Source: Thermoplasmata archaeon
GTDB taxonomy: Archaea; Thermoplasmatota; Penumbrarchaeia; Penumbrarchaeales; Penumbrarchaeaceae
Length of the DNA stretch: 8,350 bases
Assembly (NCBI GenBank): GCA_023145185.1
Contig: JAGLEG010000508.1
Location: forward strand, 1-8,350
Direction of reading: 5' to 3'
Shown here: piece after piece, positions 1-5,891 of the stretch
Numbering within the stretch: position 1 is the stretch's first letter
How the letters are laid out: each line of letters starts with the position of its first letter
Program-made: the position numbers and the translations under genes
Notes under the pieces: model-generated
Seen by the model: only the letters and a program-made list of their open reading frames with translations
Told to the model about the DNA's origin: nothing
Databases searched by the model: none

Positions 1-1
1 G

Positions 2-1354
2 GAAGGAGGGGGGGACGGCCAGGAGGAGGAGACCTTCACGCCCATCATGCTTCCCAACAGCCAGACCACCAACGTGCCCCAGGCGAACAACGAACCATCC
101 ATCGCAGTAAATCCAACGGATCCTTTGAATATCGTAGCAGCGTCCAACGATTACGGCTCCCCCAGAGGGGACGCCTGGTGCGGTTTCTATGCTACATTTG
201 ATGGTGGTGAGACCTGGGAGAGGGGGCTGGTCCCCGGCGCAGACGGGCAGAGAGGGGAGACCCTGTGGAATTTCGCGGGAGGTGGAGATCCCGTTCTCGC
301 CTTTGGACCCAACGGCGATTGCTATCTAGCAGGTATAGTGTTCCAGCGGGACATCACCCTTAAGAACCTGGTGAAACCGGGCACCGGGATATTCGTGGCC
401 CGGTCGACAGACGGCGGCAGGACGTTCCCGCAGGTGAGCATTGTGATCCAGTCGGTGTCGCTCTATACCACGTTCCACGATAAGGAGTGGATCGCCGTGG
501 ACCCGACCACGGGAGATGTGCACATCACCTGGACCGCGTTCAACCTCTACGGCGTCGCCGCATCGATAATCCATTCGGTATCCACGGATAACGGGAACAC
601 CTGGAGCATTCCTTTGCTCCTCTCCGACCTCACCGAGGGTGAGAGGCAGACCCAGGGCTCCCAGGTGGAGGTGACCAACGACGGCGTGGTCCACGTTTCG
701 TGGATAGACTACGACCGGGGCGCCCTTCGGTATACGAGGTCCTCGGACAGCGGGAACTCCTTCGGTGATGTGAGGACCATATCTTCCGTCACACCGATGG
801 ACTACTACCTTCCAAATGGAGAGTATAGAACTCCGACCATGTGCGACATGGCCGTGGATACCAGCGGTGGGGAGCATGAGGGCTCCATCTACATCTGCTG
901 GCCCGACCAGAGCAGTGGGAACGCCGATATCCTGATGGTCTATTCCAACGACGGTGGGAGCACCTTCTCCACTCCCATGAGGGCGAACAACGATACCACG
1001 GAGAACGATCAGTGGTTCCCCGCGATCTGCGTGGGAAGCGATGGGTCTGTACAGCTTGTATTCTACGACCGGCGTGACGATCCCGACAACAACCTTATGT
1101 CCGTTTATTTCGCGATCACCTACGATCAGGGCGAGACCTTTGACAACTACATGTACATCGATGAAGAGGTCGTGAACTTCGAGGGGGACAATACCAGAGG
1201 TCCGTTCATTGGGGATTACCTCGGGATCGCCTCCAGCCACAACAGGACCTATGCGGTGTGGTGTGATGCAAGGGAGGGAACGCCCGAGAACGTTCGCTCC
1301 GATATCTGGTGCGGCATAGTTCAGTATCTGCCCGATGAGGAAGTTGACGAGTGA
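2..1354 (+). CDS. Secreted-type six-Asp-box beta-propeller protein (sialidase-like fold), 5' partial
   Basis: The reading frame is open from base 2, so the true start, and any signal peptide, lies upstream; the first in-frame ATG at 47 is not a convincing start. The visible start is a Gly/Glu-rich linker, followed by a propeller. Counting from the ATG at 47, six Asp-box (S/T-x-D-x-G-x-T/S-W/F) motifs occur at about residues 50-57, 120-127, 179-186, 232-239, 300-307 and 358-365, spaced 53-70 residues apart as expected for one per blade of a six-bladed propeller. Conserved inter-blade patterns such as DKEWIAVD, FYDRRDD and FIGDYLGIA are also present. Asp-box propellers include sialidases and many non-enzymatic surface proteins. 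I do not see the sialidase FRIP motif or a clear arginine triad, so sialidase activity should not be assumed. A cell-surface or extracellular glycan-binding or adhesive role is an inference. The protein ends in an acidic tail with no visible C-terminal anchor. Confidence 0.85.
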   Translation, partial: EGGGDGQEEETFTPIMLPNSQTTNVPQANNEPSIAVNPTDPLNIVAASNDYGSPRGDAWCGFYATFDGGETWERGLVPGADGQRGETLWNFAGGGDPVLAFGPNGDCYLAGIVFQRDITLKNLVKPGTGIFVARSTDGGRTFPQVSIVIQSVSLYTTFHDKEWIAVDPTTGDVHITWTAFNLYGVAASIIHSVSTDNGNTWSIPLLLSDLTEGERQTQGSQVEVTNDGVVHVSWIDYDRGALRYTRSSDSGNSFGDVRTISSVTPMDYYLPNGEYRTPTMCDMAVDTSGGEHEGSIYICWPDQSSGNADILMVYSNDGGSTFSTPMRANNDTTENDQWFPAICVGSDGSVQLVFYDRRDDPDNNLMSVYFAITYDQGETFDNYMYIDEEVVNFEGDNTRGPFIGDYLGIASSHNRTYAVWCDAREGTPENVRSDIWCGIVQYLPDEEVDE

Positions 1355-1387
1355 TATCGGATAGATGCATATTTATGTCATCCGATA
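1355..1387. promoter_or_regulatory. Upstream inverted-repeat operator unit of the fic gene
   Basis: TATCGGATA at 1355-1363 is followed by a 15-base spacer and then CATCCGATA at 1379-1387, an inverted copy with one mismatch. The unit begins directly after the stop codon of the propeller gene. Half-site centres are 24 bases apart, exactly as in the second unit at 1420-1452. The spacer is AT-rich (CATATTTATG) and could itself hold a TATA-like element. An operator role is inferred from symmetry and duplication. Confidence 0.6.
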
Positions 1388-1419
1388 CAGGCAAAATAGA
1401 TATTGTTCATAATATATAG

Positions 1420-1452
1420 TATCGGATAGAAAGATTTTTAAGCTATCCGATA
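1420..1452. promoter_or_regulatory. Fic promoter: TATA-like box enclosed by a perfect inverted repeat
   Basis: TATCGGATAG at 1420-1429 and CTATCCGATA at 1443-1452 are perfect 10-base inverted arms. Between them lies ATTTTTAA at 1434-1441, a TATA-like element preceded by purines (GAAAG) that could act as a BRE. The TATA centre is about 27 bases upstream of the second ATG (1465) and 24 upstream of the first (1462), and no Shine-Dalgarno sequence is apparent, which fits a leaderless transcript. A protein bound to these arms would block TBP/TFB access, so repression is the simplest reading (inference). Confidence 0.65.
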
Positions 1453-1461
1453 TAATAGGGC

Positions 1462-2382
1462 ATGATGCCGATAGATGAAAGATTGTTCGACAGGATATCG
1501 AAAAAGAGGGATATCCTGAACTCCCTCAGGCCCTTTGACATGGGAGCCATGCACAGGCTGAAAGCCTCCTTTGATGTTGAGCTCACCTACAATTCAAATG
1601 CTATCGAGGGAAACACACTATCTCTTTCGGAAACCAGAATGGTTCTGGAGGACGGGATCACGGTGGGTGGAAAGACCCTCAATGAACACCTTGAGGCCAC
1701 CAATCACGGGAATGCCATCGATTTCGTGGAGTCCCTCGTTGGTAAGGGGGAGATCACGGAGATGGACGTCCTGAACCTCCACGCGTTGATACTTGACAGG
1801 ATCGACCCCCACAATGCCGGGTTCTACAGGAGGCACAGGGTGAGGATAAGCGGCACGAACTACATCCCTCCAAAACCCTCATCGATCCCTGATAAGGTCA
1901 AGAAACTGTATGAGATGCTGAATATGGCCGGTGGTGAACCAATACAACAGGCGGCGATGATCCACATGGAATTCGTGAATGTCCATCCTTTCATCGACGG
2001 TAACGGCAGATGTGCAAGGCTGCTGATGAACCTCTACCTAATGCGCAGTGGCCTGGTCCCGGTGATCATCCAGAAGAGGGACAGGAAACGCTATATCGAC
2101 AATATAATCGCCTCTCAGACAAGGGGAGATCATGTGCCATTTATCAACTTCGTGGCCAGATGTCTGGATCGGTCCCTCACCATCTACATCGATTCACTGG
2201 GTGGGGAAGATGGGAATTATATCACGTTGGCGGAGGCATCTAAATATTGCAGATATTCCCAGGAGTATCTCTCACTGCTTGCCAGAAAGGGCAGGATAGA
2301 TGCGGTCAAGTTCGGAAGGATATGGAAGATATCCAGGAAGGTCCTGGAAGATTACGTGCGGGAGCAGAATGGGAGAAATTGA
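1462..2382 (+). CDS. Fic family protein with self-inhibitory motif and C-terminal helix-turn-helix
   Basis: Fic enzymes usually transfer AMP from ATP onto a hydroxyl side chain of a target protein. The full catalytic motif HPFIDGNGRCAR is at residues 175-186, with His175 as the general base and the Asp and Arg positions intact. The N-terminal segment has SNAIEGN at 45-51, matching the class II inhibitory pattern (S/T)xxxE(G/N), in which Glu49 would block the ATP gamma-phosphate site. Residues about 120-139 resemble the flap that docks the target. Residues about 253-302 (YITLAEASKYCR to DYVREQ) resemble an excisionase/MerR-like HTH_17 DNA-binding domain. The length of 306 aa is normal for a Fic-HTH protein. 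Two tandem ATGs (1462 and 1465) are possible starts; the second fits the TATA spacing better. The gene is monocistronic and converges with the next gene. The promoter lies inside inverted repeats, so autoregulation is plausible. The target is unknown; no antitoxin gene is adjacent, consistent with built-in inhibition. Confidence 0.93.
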   Translation: MMPIDERLFDRISKKRDILNSLRPFDMGAMHRLKASFDVELTYNSNAIEGNTLSLSETRMVLEDGITVGGKTLNEHLEATNHGNAIDFVESLVGKGEITEMDVLNLHALILDRIDPHNAGFYRRHRVRISGTNYIPPKPSSIPDKVKKLYEMLNMAGGEPIQQAAMIHMEFVNVHPFIDGNGRCARLLMNLYLMRSGLVPVIIQKRDRKRYIDNIIASQTRGDHVPFINFVARCLDRSLTIYIDSLGGEDGNYITLAEASKYCRYSQEYLSLLARKGRIDAVKFGRIWKISRKVLEDYVREQNGRN

Positions 2383-2425
2383 GGGTGCCCCTGTAGGGTC
2401 CTCCTGATGTATCTCCCGTTACAGA

Positions 2426-3583
2426 TCAATATCTGAGCAGGGCGCCGATGCCTCCGATGGACTCCAGGAAGGCGTGCTCCTTGATGAACTCCACCTCTGC
2501 ACCTGACCTCTGCGCCAGCTCGTAGAGCTCCTCCACCACGTCCACAATGGAGGTGGGTCCACCGCAGTTGGGACATGCTTTCGGAGGGGTGGTCCGTTCC
2601 TTTATGAACTGGCACCTCTCACATATCCATCCGGGGATGGATGTGTTCTCCAGTATCAGGAGGGATCGGACCTTGCCGATATTGAGCGCGTTCTTCACCT
2701 CGGCGGCACCGTATGCGACGGGGAGCCCTTTCAGGACCGCCTCCCTCAGCTGTTCCGCCATGGCCTGTTCCTCTTTTCTCTCATCCTCGGCGGCGACCAC
2801 TTTGCCCTTCTTCAGCAGGTCGCCAGGTGAGATGTCCATCTCCACATCGATCAGCCCGATCACTATGTTCCGGATCTCCTGAGGAAGCGCATCACGGACC
2901 TTCTTCTTGGCATCCCCTGGTCCTGCAATTATTAGTCCACGCATCTCCTTCCAGTCGCCTCTGGACCTGATCTCCTCCACCACCATGTCGACGAAAGCCT
3001 CTATCGACCCTCTTCGTAGACGGTTGAACCTCATCTGGGACATGCCCCCCCTCTTGTGTTTGTTCATCAGGTCGATGGATGGGCCCTTCTTCATTGTGAC
3101 GATATCCGACCGGATGATGTATTTTCTCGCCTCCTGGGAGTCCACAAGAAGGATGCCGAAATCCTCGTAATCGTCGTTCAGCTTGGCAAGGGGCAGGAGG
3201 AACGGTGAGGTATCCAGGGCGATGAAAGGGTCTACGTCCACTCCCAGTCTGTACACGTGAAGGAACCCCAGGGGTTCTGAAGCGAAGATCACGCGCCCTC
3301 TTTCTCCATGGATGGGCTTCCATTCCAGCCTCTCGCCTATGAGGTCCATTGTCGATTCAAAGCTCTGTGCAAGATCTTTTGGGAGCGCCTTTCGTATAGC
3401 CCTCAGCCTTGAGGTCAGGTAGGAGCTGCTTAGGTCCATCTTCTCTTTTGATGCGGTTGGGATGTAGATTGATAGGTAGATGTCATGTTCATCGTATATC
3501 TCCGATAGTTGCCTGAGGTCGATATTGGATATCGGCGTTACATCCTGCTTTTCAATTATCCTGAAACTCTCTTCCGGGTCCAT
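2426..3583 (-). CDS. eRF1/Pelota-superfamily ribosome factor with GGM in place of GGQ (aRF1-like or Vms1/VLRF1-like)
   Basis: This 385-aa protein has the three-part aRF1 architecture. The N domain (about 1-135) contains YLSIYIP at 36-42, like the start of aRF1 domain 1, but I find no NIKS or YxCxxxN stop-codon recognition motifs. The middle domain (about 140-280) carries KHKRGGMSQMRFNRLR at 175-190, aligning with the aRF1 GGQ loop but with Met181 where the catalytic Gln sits; Gln183 lies two residues later, and displaced glutamines are known in Vms1-type proteins. The C domain (about 281-385) has YGAAEVKNAL typical of the L7Ae-like fold, a zinc ribbon with Cys321, Cys324, Cys337 and Cys340, and ends in GGIGALLRY, an aRF1 hallmark. 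It probably binds the ribosomal A site without reading stop codons. Roles in rescue or quality control (peptidyl-tRNA cleavage) or in hibernation are inferences. It is divergent from the thioredoxin-like gene and converges with fic across 43 bases. The ATG at 3583 is the clear start. Confidence 0.85.
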   Translation of the reverse strand: MDPEESFRIIEKQDVTPISNIDLRQLSEIYDEHDIYLSIYIPTASKEKMDLSSSYLTSRLRAIRKALPKDLAQSFESTMDLIGERLEWKPIHGERGRVIFASEPLGFLHVYRLGVDVDPFIALDTSPFLLPLAKLNDDYEDFGILLVDSQEARKYIIRSDIVTMKKGPSIDLMNKHKRGGMSQMRFNRLRRGSIEAFVDMVVEEIRSRGDWKEMRGLIIAGPGDAKKKVRDALPQEIRNIVIGLIDVEMDISPGDLLKKGKVVAAEDERKEEQAMAEQLREAVLKGLPVAYGAAEVKNALNIGKVRSLLILENTSIPGWICERCQFIKERTTPPKACPNCGGPTSIVDVVEELYELAQRSGAEVEFIKEHAFLESIGGIGALLRY

Positions 3584-3629
3584 GCACCTGCAGAGTGGAG
3601 CATATTGAAAAGTTTTGTCCCGGCTTTCC

Positions 3630-3635
3630 TAATAT
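3630..3635 (+). promoter_or_regulatory. TATA-like element of the thioredoxin-like gene
   Basis: TAATAT centred about 27 bases before the ATG at 3660, in a gap of 76 bases between divergent genes. No Shine-Dalgarno sequence lies just before the ATG, so transcription may start at or next to the start codon. The call rests on spacing only. Confidence 0.4.
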
Positions 3636-3659
3636 GTCAGGGGCAGATATACTAAACCC

Positions 3660-3932
3660 ATGCCGTTTGTAAGCTTTATGGAATACAAGCTTTATCACGC
3701 TACATGGTGCCCTTTCTGCAGGGGATTCGCACCGGAGTTCAAGACGATCATTCCAGAGGGTGGGGAGTACCTGCTTGACGACATGGAGGATCCTCTGTGG
3801 GTCGAACTGGATATCGAGGTCGTCCCCACCGTCATAGGTTATGAGAACGGTAAAGAGGTCAAAAGGATCGTGGCAAAGCCCCACATCGGCATAGATTCGG
3901 ATGAGTTCAAGGATTGGATCAAAAAAGAGTGA
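3660..3932 (+). CDS. Compact thioredoxin/glutaredoxin-like protein with CPFC active site
   Basis: A 90-aa cytosolic protein with no signal peptide. The segment YHATWCPFCRGFAPEF places a CxxC redox pair at Cys17 and Cys20 at the start of a helix. VVPTV at 54-58 supplies the cis-proline (Pro56) found beside the active site in thioredoxin folds, followed by the FxNGKEV-like turn (YENGKEVKRI, 61-70). CPFC is a dithiol signature intermediate between the thioredoxin CGPC and glutaredoxin CPYC, so disulfide or glutathione-type exchange is expected; the partner is unknown. At 90 aa it is shorter than classical thioredoxin (about 105 aa), mainly between the active-site helix and the cis-Pro strand. 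The ATG at 3660 is chosen because a TATA-like TAATAT at 3630-3635 sits about 27 bases upstream, suggesting leaderless initiation; an alternative start is Met7 (3678). It faces away from the eRF1-like gene, and the two may share regulation. Confidence 0.85.
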   Translation: MPFVSFMEYKLYHATWCPFCRGFAPEFKTIIPEGGEYLLDDMEDPLWVELDIEVVPTVIGYENGKEVKRIVAKPHIGIDSDEFKDWIKKE

Positions 3933-4046
3933 TCCCTCAGAGTCACGTTGATCCAATATAATAGAATTTATTTCACATACTATCAAAGTTCCTCTTATAG
4001 GGAGGAGTGAGAAAGTCCAAAAAAAGATAGACATATTCACAATAAG

Positions 4047-4054
4047 TATAAATA
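4047..4054 (+). promoter_or_regulatory. TATA box of the antitoxin-toxin operon
   Basis: TATAAATA is a strong archaeal TATA match. It predicts a transcription start near 4073-4079, just before the AGGTGA ribosome binding site at 4080-4085. This placement rules against the upstream in-frame ATG at 4054, which lies within the box itself. Confidence 0.6.
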
Positions 4055-4084
4055 TGTGCATACACCTGATTTCACACATAGGTG
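4053..4084. promoter_or_regulatory. Interleaved inverted repeats over the antitoxin-toxin promoter (candidate operator)
   Basis: TATGTG at 4053-4058 pairs with CACATA at 4075-4080 (16-base spacer), and CACCT at 4063-4067 pairs with AGGTG at 4080-4084 (12-base spacer). Together they cover the region from the TATA box to the ribosome binding site, where RHH antitoxins typically bind to repress their own operon. The arms are short, so chance occurrence is possible. Confidence 0.35.
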
Positions 4085-4085
4085 A
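4080..4085 (+). promoter_or_regulatory. Ribosome binding site deciding the antitoxin start
   Basis: AGGTGA lies four bases before the ATG at 4090. It supports that start over the in-frame ATGs at 4054 and 4099. Confidence 0.65.
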
Positions 4086-4089
4086 TCAA

Positions 4090-4317
4090 ATGGTTAACAT
4101 GACGATCTCAATCCCTGGAGAGCTCAAGGATGAATTGGACCATTTTCCAGAAATAAACTGGTCGGAAGTAGCAAGACAAGCTTTCAGGGGAAAGGTAGCA
4201 GATCTGAAGTTTCTATTGGAATTCAAGAAGAACAGCACTCTAACTGAAGAGGATGCGATCAAATACGGAAGGGAATTAAACAGTAAAATTCACAGGAGAT
4301 ATTCGGAGAATCAATAA
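4090..4317 (+). CDS. Ribbon-helix-helix antitoxin (VapB-like) of a PIN toxin pair
   Basis: A 75-aa protein. MTISIPGELKDELD at residues 4-17 reads as the beta-strand and first helix of an RHH DNA-binding fold, and INWSEVARQAFRG at 22-34 as the turn and second helix, with the N-W-S-E-V-A pattern common in archaeal antitoxins. The polar and charged C-terminal part (about 40-72) would wrap the toxin and block its active site. Family knowledge: such proteins dimerise, bind the operon's promoter and neutralise the PIN ribonuclease. The stop codon overlaps the toxin start by one base (TAATG), indicating translational coupling. A TATA box, a ribosome binding site and short inverted repeats precede it. 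Base composition is clearly more AT-rich than the neighbouring eRF1-like gene, consistent with lateral acquisition. Confidence 0.8.
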   Translation: MVNMTISIPGELKDELDHFPEINWSEVARQAFRGKVADLKFLLEFKKNSTLTEEDAIKYGRELNSKIHRRYSENQ

Positions 4318-4730
4318 TGGACCTCGTTGTTGATGCGAATATTCTTTTCGCTGGTTTGATCAAAGATAATCTTACTGCTGAACTTCTGTTTTGTGAAAGA
4401 TTACACCTATATGCTCCAGAATATCTATTCGATGAATTCGAGAAATATGAGGATCTGATCCTCAAGAAAACCTCAAGGTCCAAAGATAAGTTTCATGGAG
4501 TGATATCGCTTTTAAGGAATCGGATGGAGATATATCCCATAGAAGATTTCAAGGAATATCTCACAGAAGGTGAGAAGATATCTCCAGATATCAATGATTC
4601 ACAATATTTTGCCCTCGCATTATATCTTGGAGCTTCACTCTGGTCAAACGATAAGGCATTGAAAGAACAGGGAAAGATCAAAGTAATTTCCACAGGTGAA
4701 TTGATTCATTTGCTTAACATTGAAAAGTAG
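4317..4730 (+). CDS. PIN-domain ribonuclease toxin (VapC-like)
   Basis: A 137-aa protein of normal VapC length. PIN domains use clustered acidic residues to bind Mg2+ or Mn2+ and cut RNA. The expected positions are present: Asp6 in VVDANILFAGL, Glu40 in YLFDEF, Asp91/Asp94 in SPDINDSQYFALAL, and Asp112 in LWSNDKAL, the last two in the order and spacing typical of the family. The core appears intact, so the toxin is probably active. The gene starts within the stop codon of the RHH antitoxin, giving a standard antitoxin-first operon. The RNA target cannot be told from the sequence; tRNA or rRNA is usual for VapC. AT-rich codon use matches the antitoxin, suggesting they moved as a unit. Confidence 0.85.
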   Translation: MDLVVDANILFAGLIKDNLTAELLFCERLHLYAPEYLFDEFEKYEDLILKKTSRSKDKFHGVISLLRNRMEIYPIEDFKEYLTEGEKISPDINDSQYFALALYLGASLWSNDKALKEQGKIKVISTGELIHLLNIEK

Positions 4731-4907
4731 ATTAACATTGCCTACTAACGCAAATTCCGGAAACGTTCGCAGGGACCGTTTTGCCTGGAGATCAGATCCA
4801 TGCGATCAACGTAATTGGACCATATCAAATTTACTGTTTGCACTAGTGAATTCTGTTACACAAGTGTTCCAATCTCTTAATTAGGTTTACTATCGATTAT
4901 TATGATC

Positions 4908-4913
4908 TGAGGA
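4908..4913 (+). promoter_or_regulatory. Ribosome binding site of the acidic-linker membrane protein gene
   Basis: TGAGGA nine bases before the ATG at 4923, supporting that start. In the preceding 192-base gap (4731-4922) I see only a weak TATA-like TTTACTAT near 4886-4893 and no RNA gene or small coding region. Confidence 0.5.
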
Positions 4914-4922
4914 AAGATCTAT

Positions 4923-5822
4923 ATGAAAAATATCGTGGTCCTGTCTTTTATGGTTCTGATCGCAATCGGAATGCTGCTATTGGGTACGTTCGCGTACATG
5001 GTGGATGATATCGCAAATGGCGATGAAGAGGAAAAGTTCCAGAGGAATTCAAACAGTTATTTTATCGAAGAGGAAGAGGGCCTGTTGGGATCCACCGAAC
5101 CAGCAGATGAAACTGTAGAGGAGAAGAACGAGGTTCCACCCTCATCGGAATCAAATGAGGAAGAATATGTTGATGAACGAAAAGGACCAACCTATGAGAG
5201 CGGCAGTTATGTTACCCATGATTCACCAGAGATATATTTTCATGTGGCCAGGGAGGTCACATTTGACATCTCCGTTCACATCGAAAAAGGTGTGACATTG
5301 ACCATTCCCAATGTTGAAATGGACAATAGTGCAAGTTGGAATGATATCCTTGTCAGTACGGATGGGTCCATTAGATATGAAGATGAGACCTACGATCTTC
5401 TCTATTACGAGGGGATCTTCGTCGAGGATTATGGTCCAAGTAACCAAGGTTGGGTCCTGTCAAGAGAGAATGGCCAATTATCTCTGAATGGGATCCCGGT
5501 AAATGAAGAGATCACCCTCGAATTCCTGAGATACAAGATGATCTCATCCGGTCTGATGAAAAATGAGGTGGTTTTTCTACTGGATCGGATAGTTGAAAAT
5601 GACATGCTATCCTTTGATACACAATATCTCTACCTGCGTTACGTCCCCCAGGAAGCTGTTGATATGGCAATCCAGATAGACGCTCCTGATGAGTTCACAA
5701 TCATGAGGAGGCACTTCCTTTTCGAAGCATCGAATGAAGAAGTGGAGCTTGATGAGCCTGAATTCAAAATTCTTTATGAAGAGGATCTCATCATTCATGA
5801 GACCGCAGTGAACCGGATCTAA
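4923..5822 (+). CDS. Membrane-anchored protein with acidic linker and unknown exported domain
   Basis: I do not recognise this 299-aa protein with confidence. Residues 4-26 form one hydrophobic segment after a short Lys-containing start, with no clear cleavage motif, so it is probably an N-terminal membrane anchor with the rest outside the cell (Nout or Cout topology not proven). Residues about 29-90 are rich in Glu, Asp, Ser and Pro and likely disordered. Residues about 100-299 look folded and beta-rich, without cysteines. The stretch DGSIRYEDETYDLLYYEG at 147-164, followed by NQGWVLSR and a segment ending in QYLYLRYVPQEAVD, recalls exported proteins with a YxYLFYE-type motif, a weak, memory-based resemblance. 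No catalytic motif is evident. It is not obviously in an operon: the PIN toxin gene ends 192 bases upstream and the transporter converges from the right with 69 bases between. Confidence 0.7.
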   Translation: MKNIVVLSFMVLIAIGMLLLGTFAYMVDDIANGDEEEKFQRNSNSYFIEEEEGLLGSTEPADETVEEKNEVPPSSESNEEEYVDERKGPTYESGSYVTHDSPEIYFHVAREVTFDISVHIEKGVTLTIPNVEMDNSASWNDILVSTDGSIRYEDETYDLLYYEGIFVEDYGPSNQGWVLSRENGQLSLNGIPVNEEITLEFLRYKMISSGLMKNEVVFLLDRIVENDMLSFDTQYLYLRYVPQEAVDMAIQIDAPDEFTIMRRHFLFEASNEEVELDEPEFKILYEEDLIIHETAVNRI

Positions 5823-5891
5823 CACTGAAATGTGGATGTTGTCACTTATCCTATCAACACATTTCCTGCTCGGGTTGGAGGTATTCCAATC

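Noticed and set aside
326..1240. Long open frame on the minus strand inside the propeller gene
   Set aside because: It is antisense to six conserved Asp-box motifs, and its translation is His/Val/Gly-rich without recognisable domains; a shadow frame.
2383..2425. Possible hairpin terminator between the convergent fic and eRF1-like genes
   Set aside because: GGGTG/GGACC-type pairing is imperfect, and no T-rich tract follows on either strand.
3990..4006. TCCTC-N7-GAGGA stem-loop with a GGAGG sequence, possibly preceding a small gene
   Set aside because: The only nearby start (GTG at 4007) opens a frame of seven codons, and the stem is only five bases.
3552..4079. 175-codon minus-strand open frame across the thioredoxin-like gene
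   Set aside because: It overlaps the CPFC thioredoxin-like gene and the 5' end of the eRF1-like gene, and has no recognisable motif.
4054..4089. Upstream in-frame start that would add 12 residues to the antitoxin
   Set aside because: This ATG falls within the TATA box and has no ribosome binding site; the ATG at 4090 follows AGGTGA at good spacing.
4714..4740. Nine-base direct repeat TTAACATTG (4714-4722 and 4732-4740) at the toxin gene's end
   Set aside because: Considered as an insertion-site duplication, but it has only two copies, is short, lies in AT-rich DNA and flanks only 9 bases.
5584..5592. ATCGGATAG resembling the fic operator half-site
   Set aside because: A single copy inside a coding region with no inverted partner at 24-base spacing; chance match.
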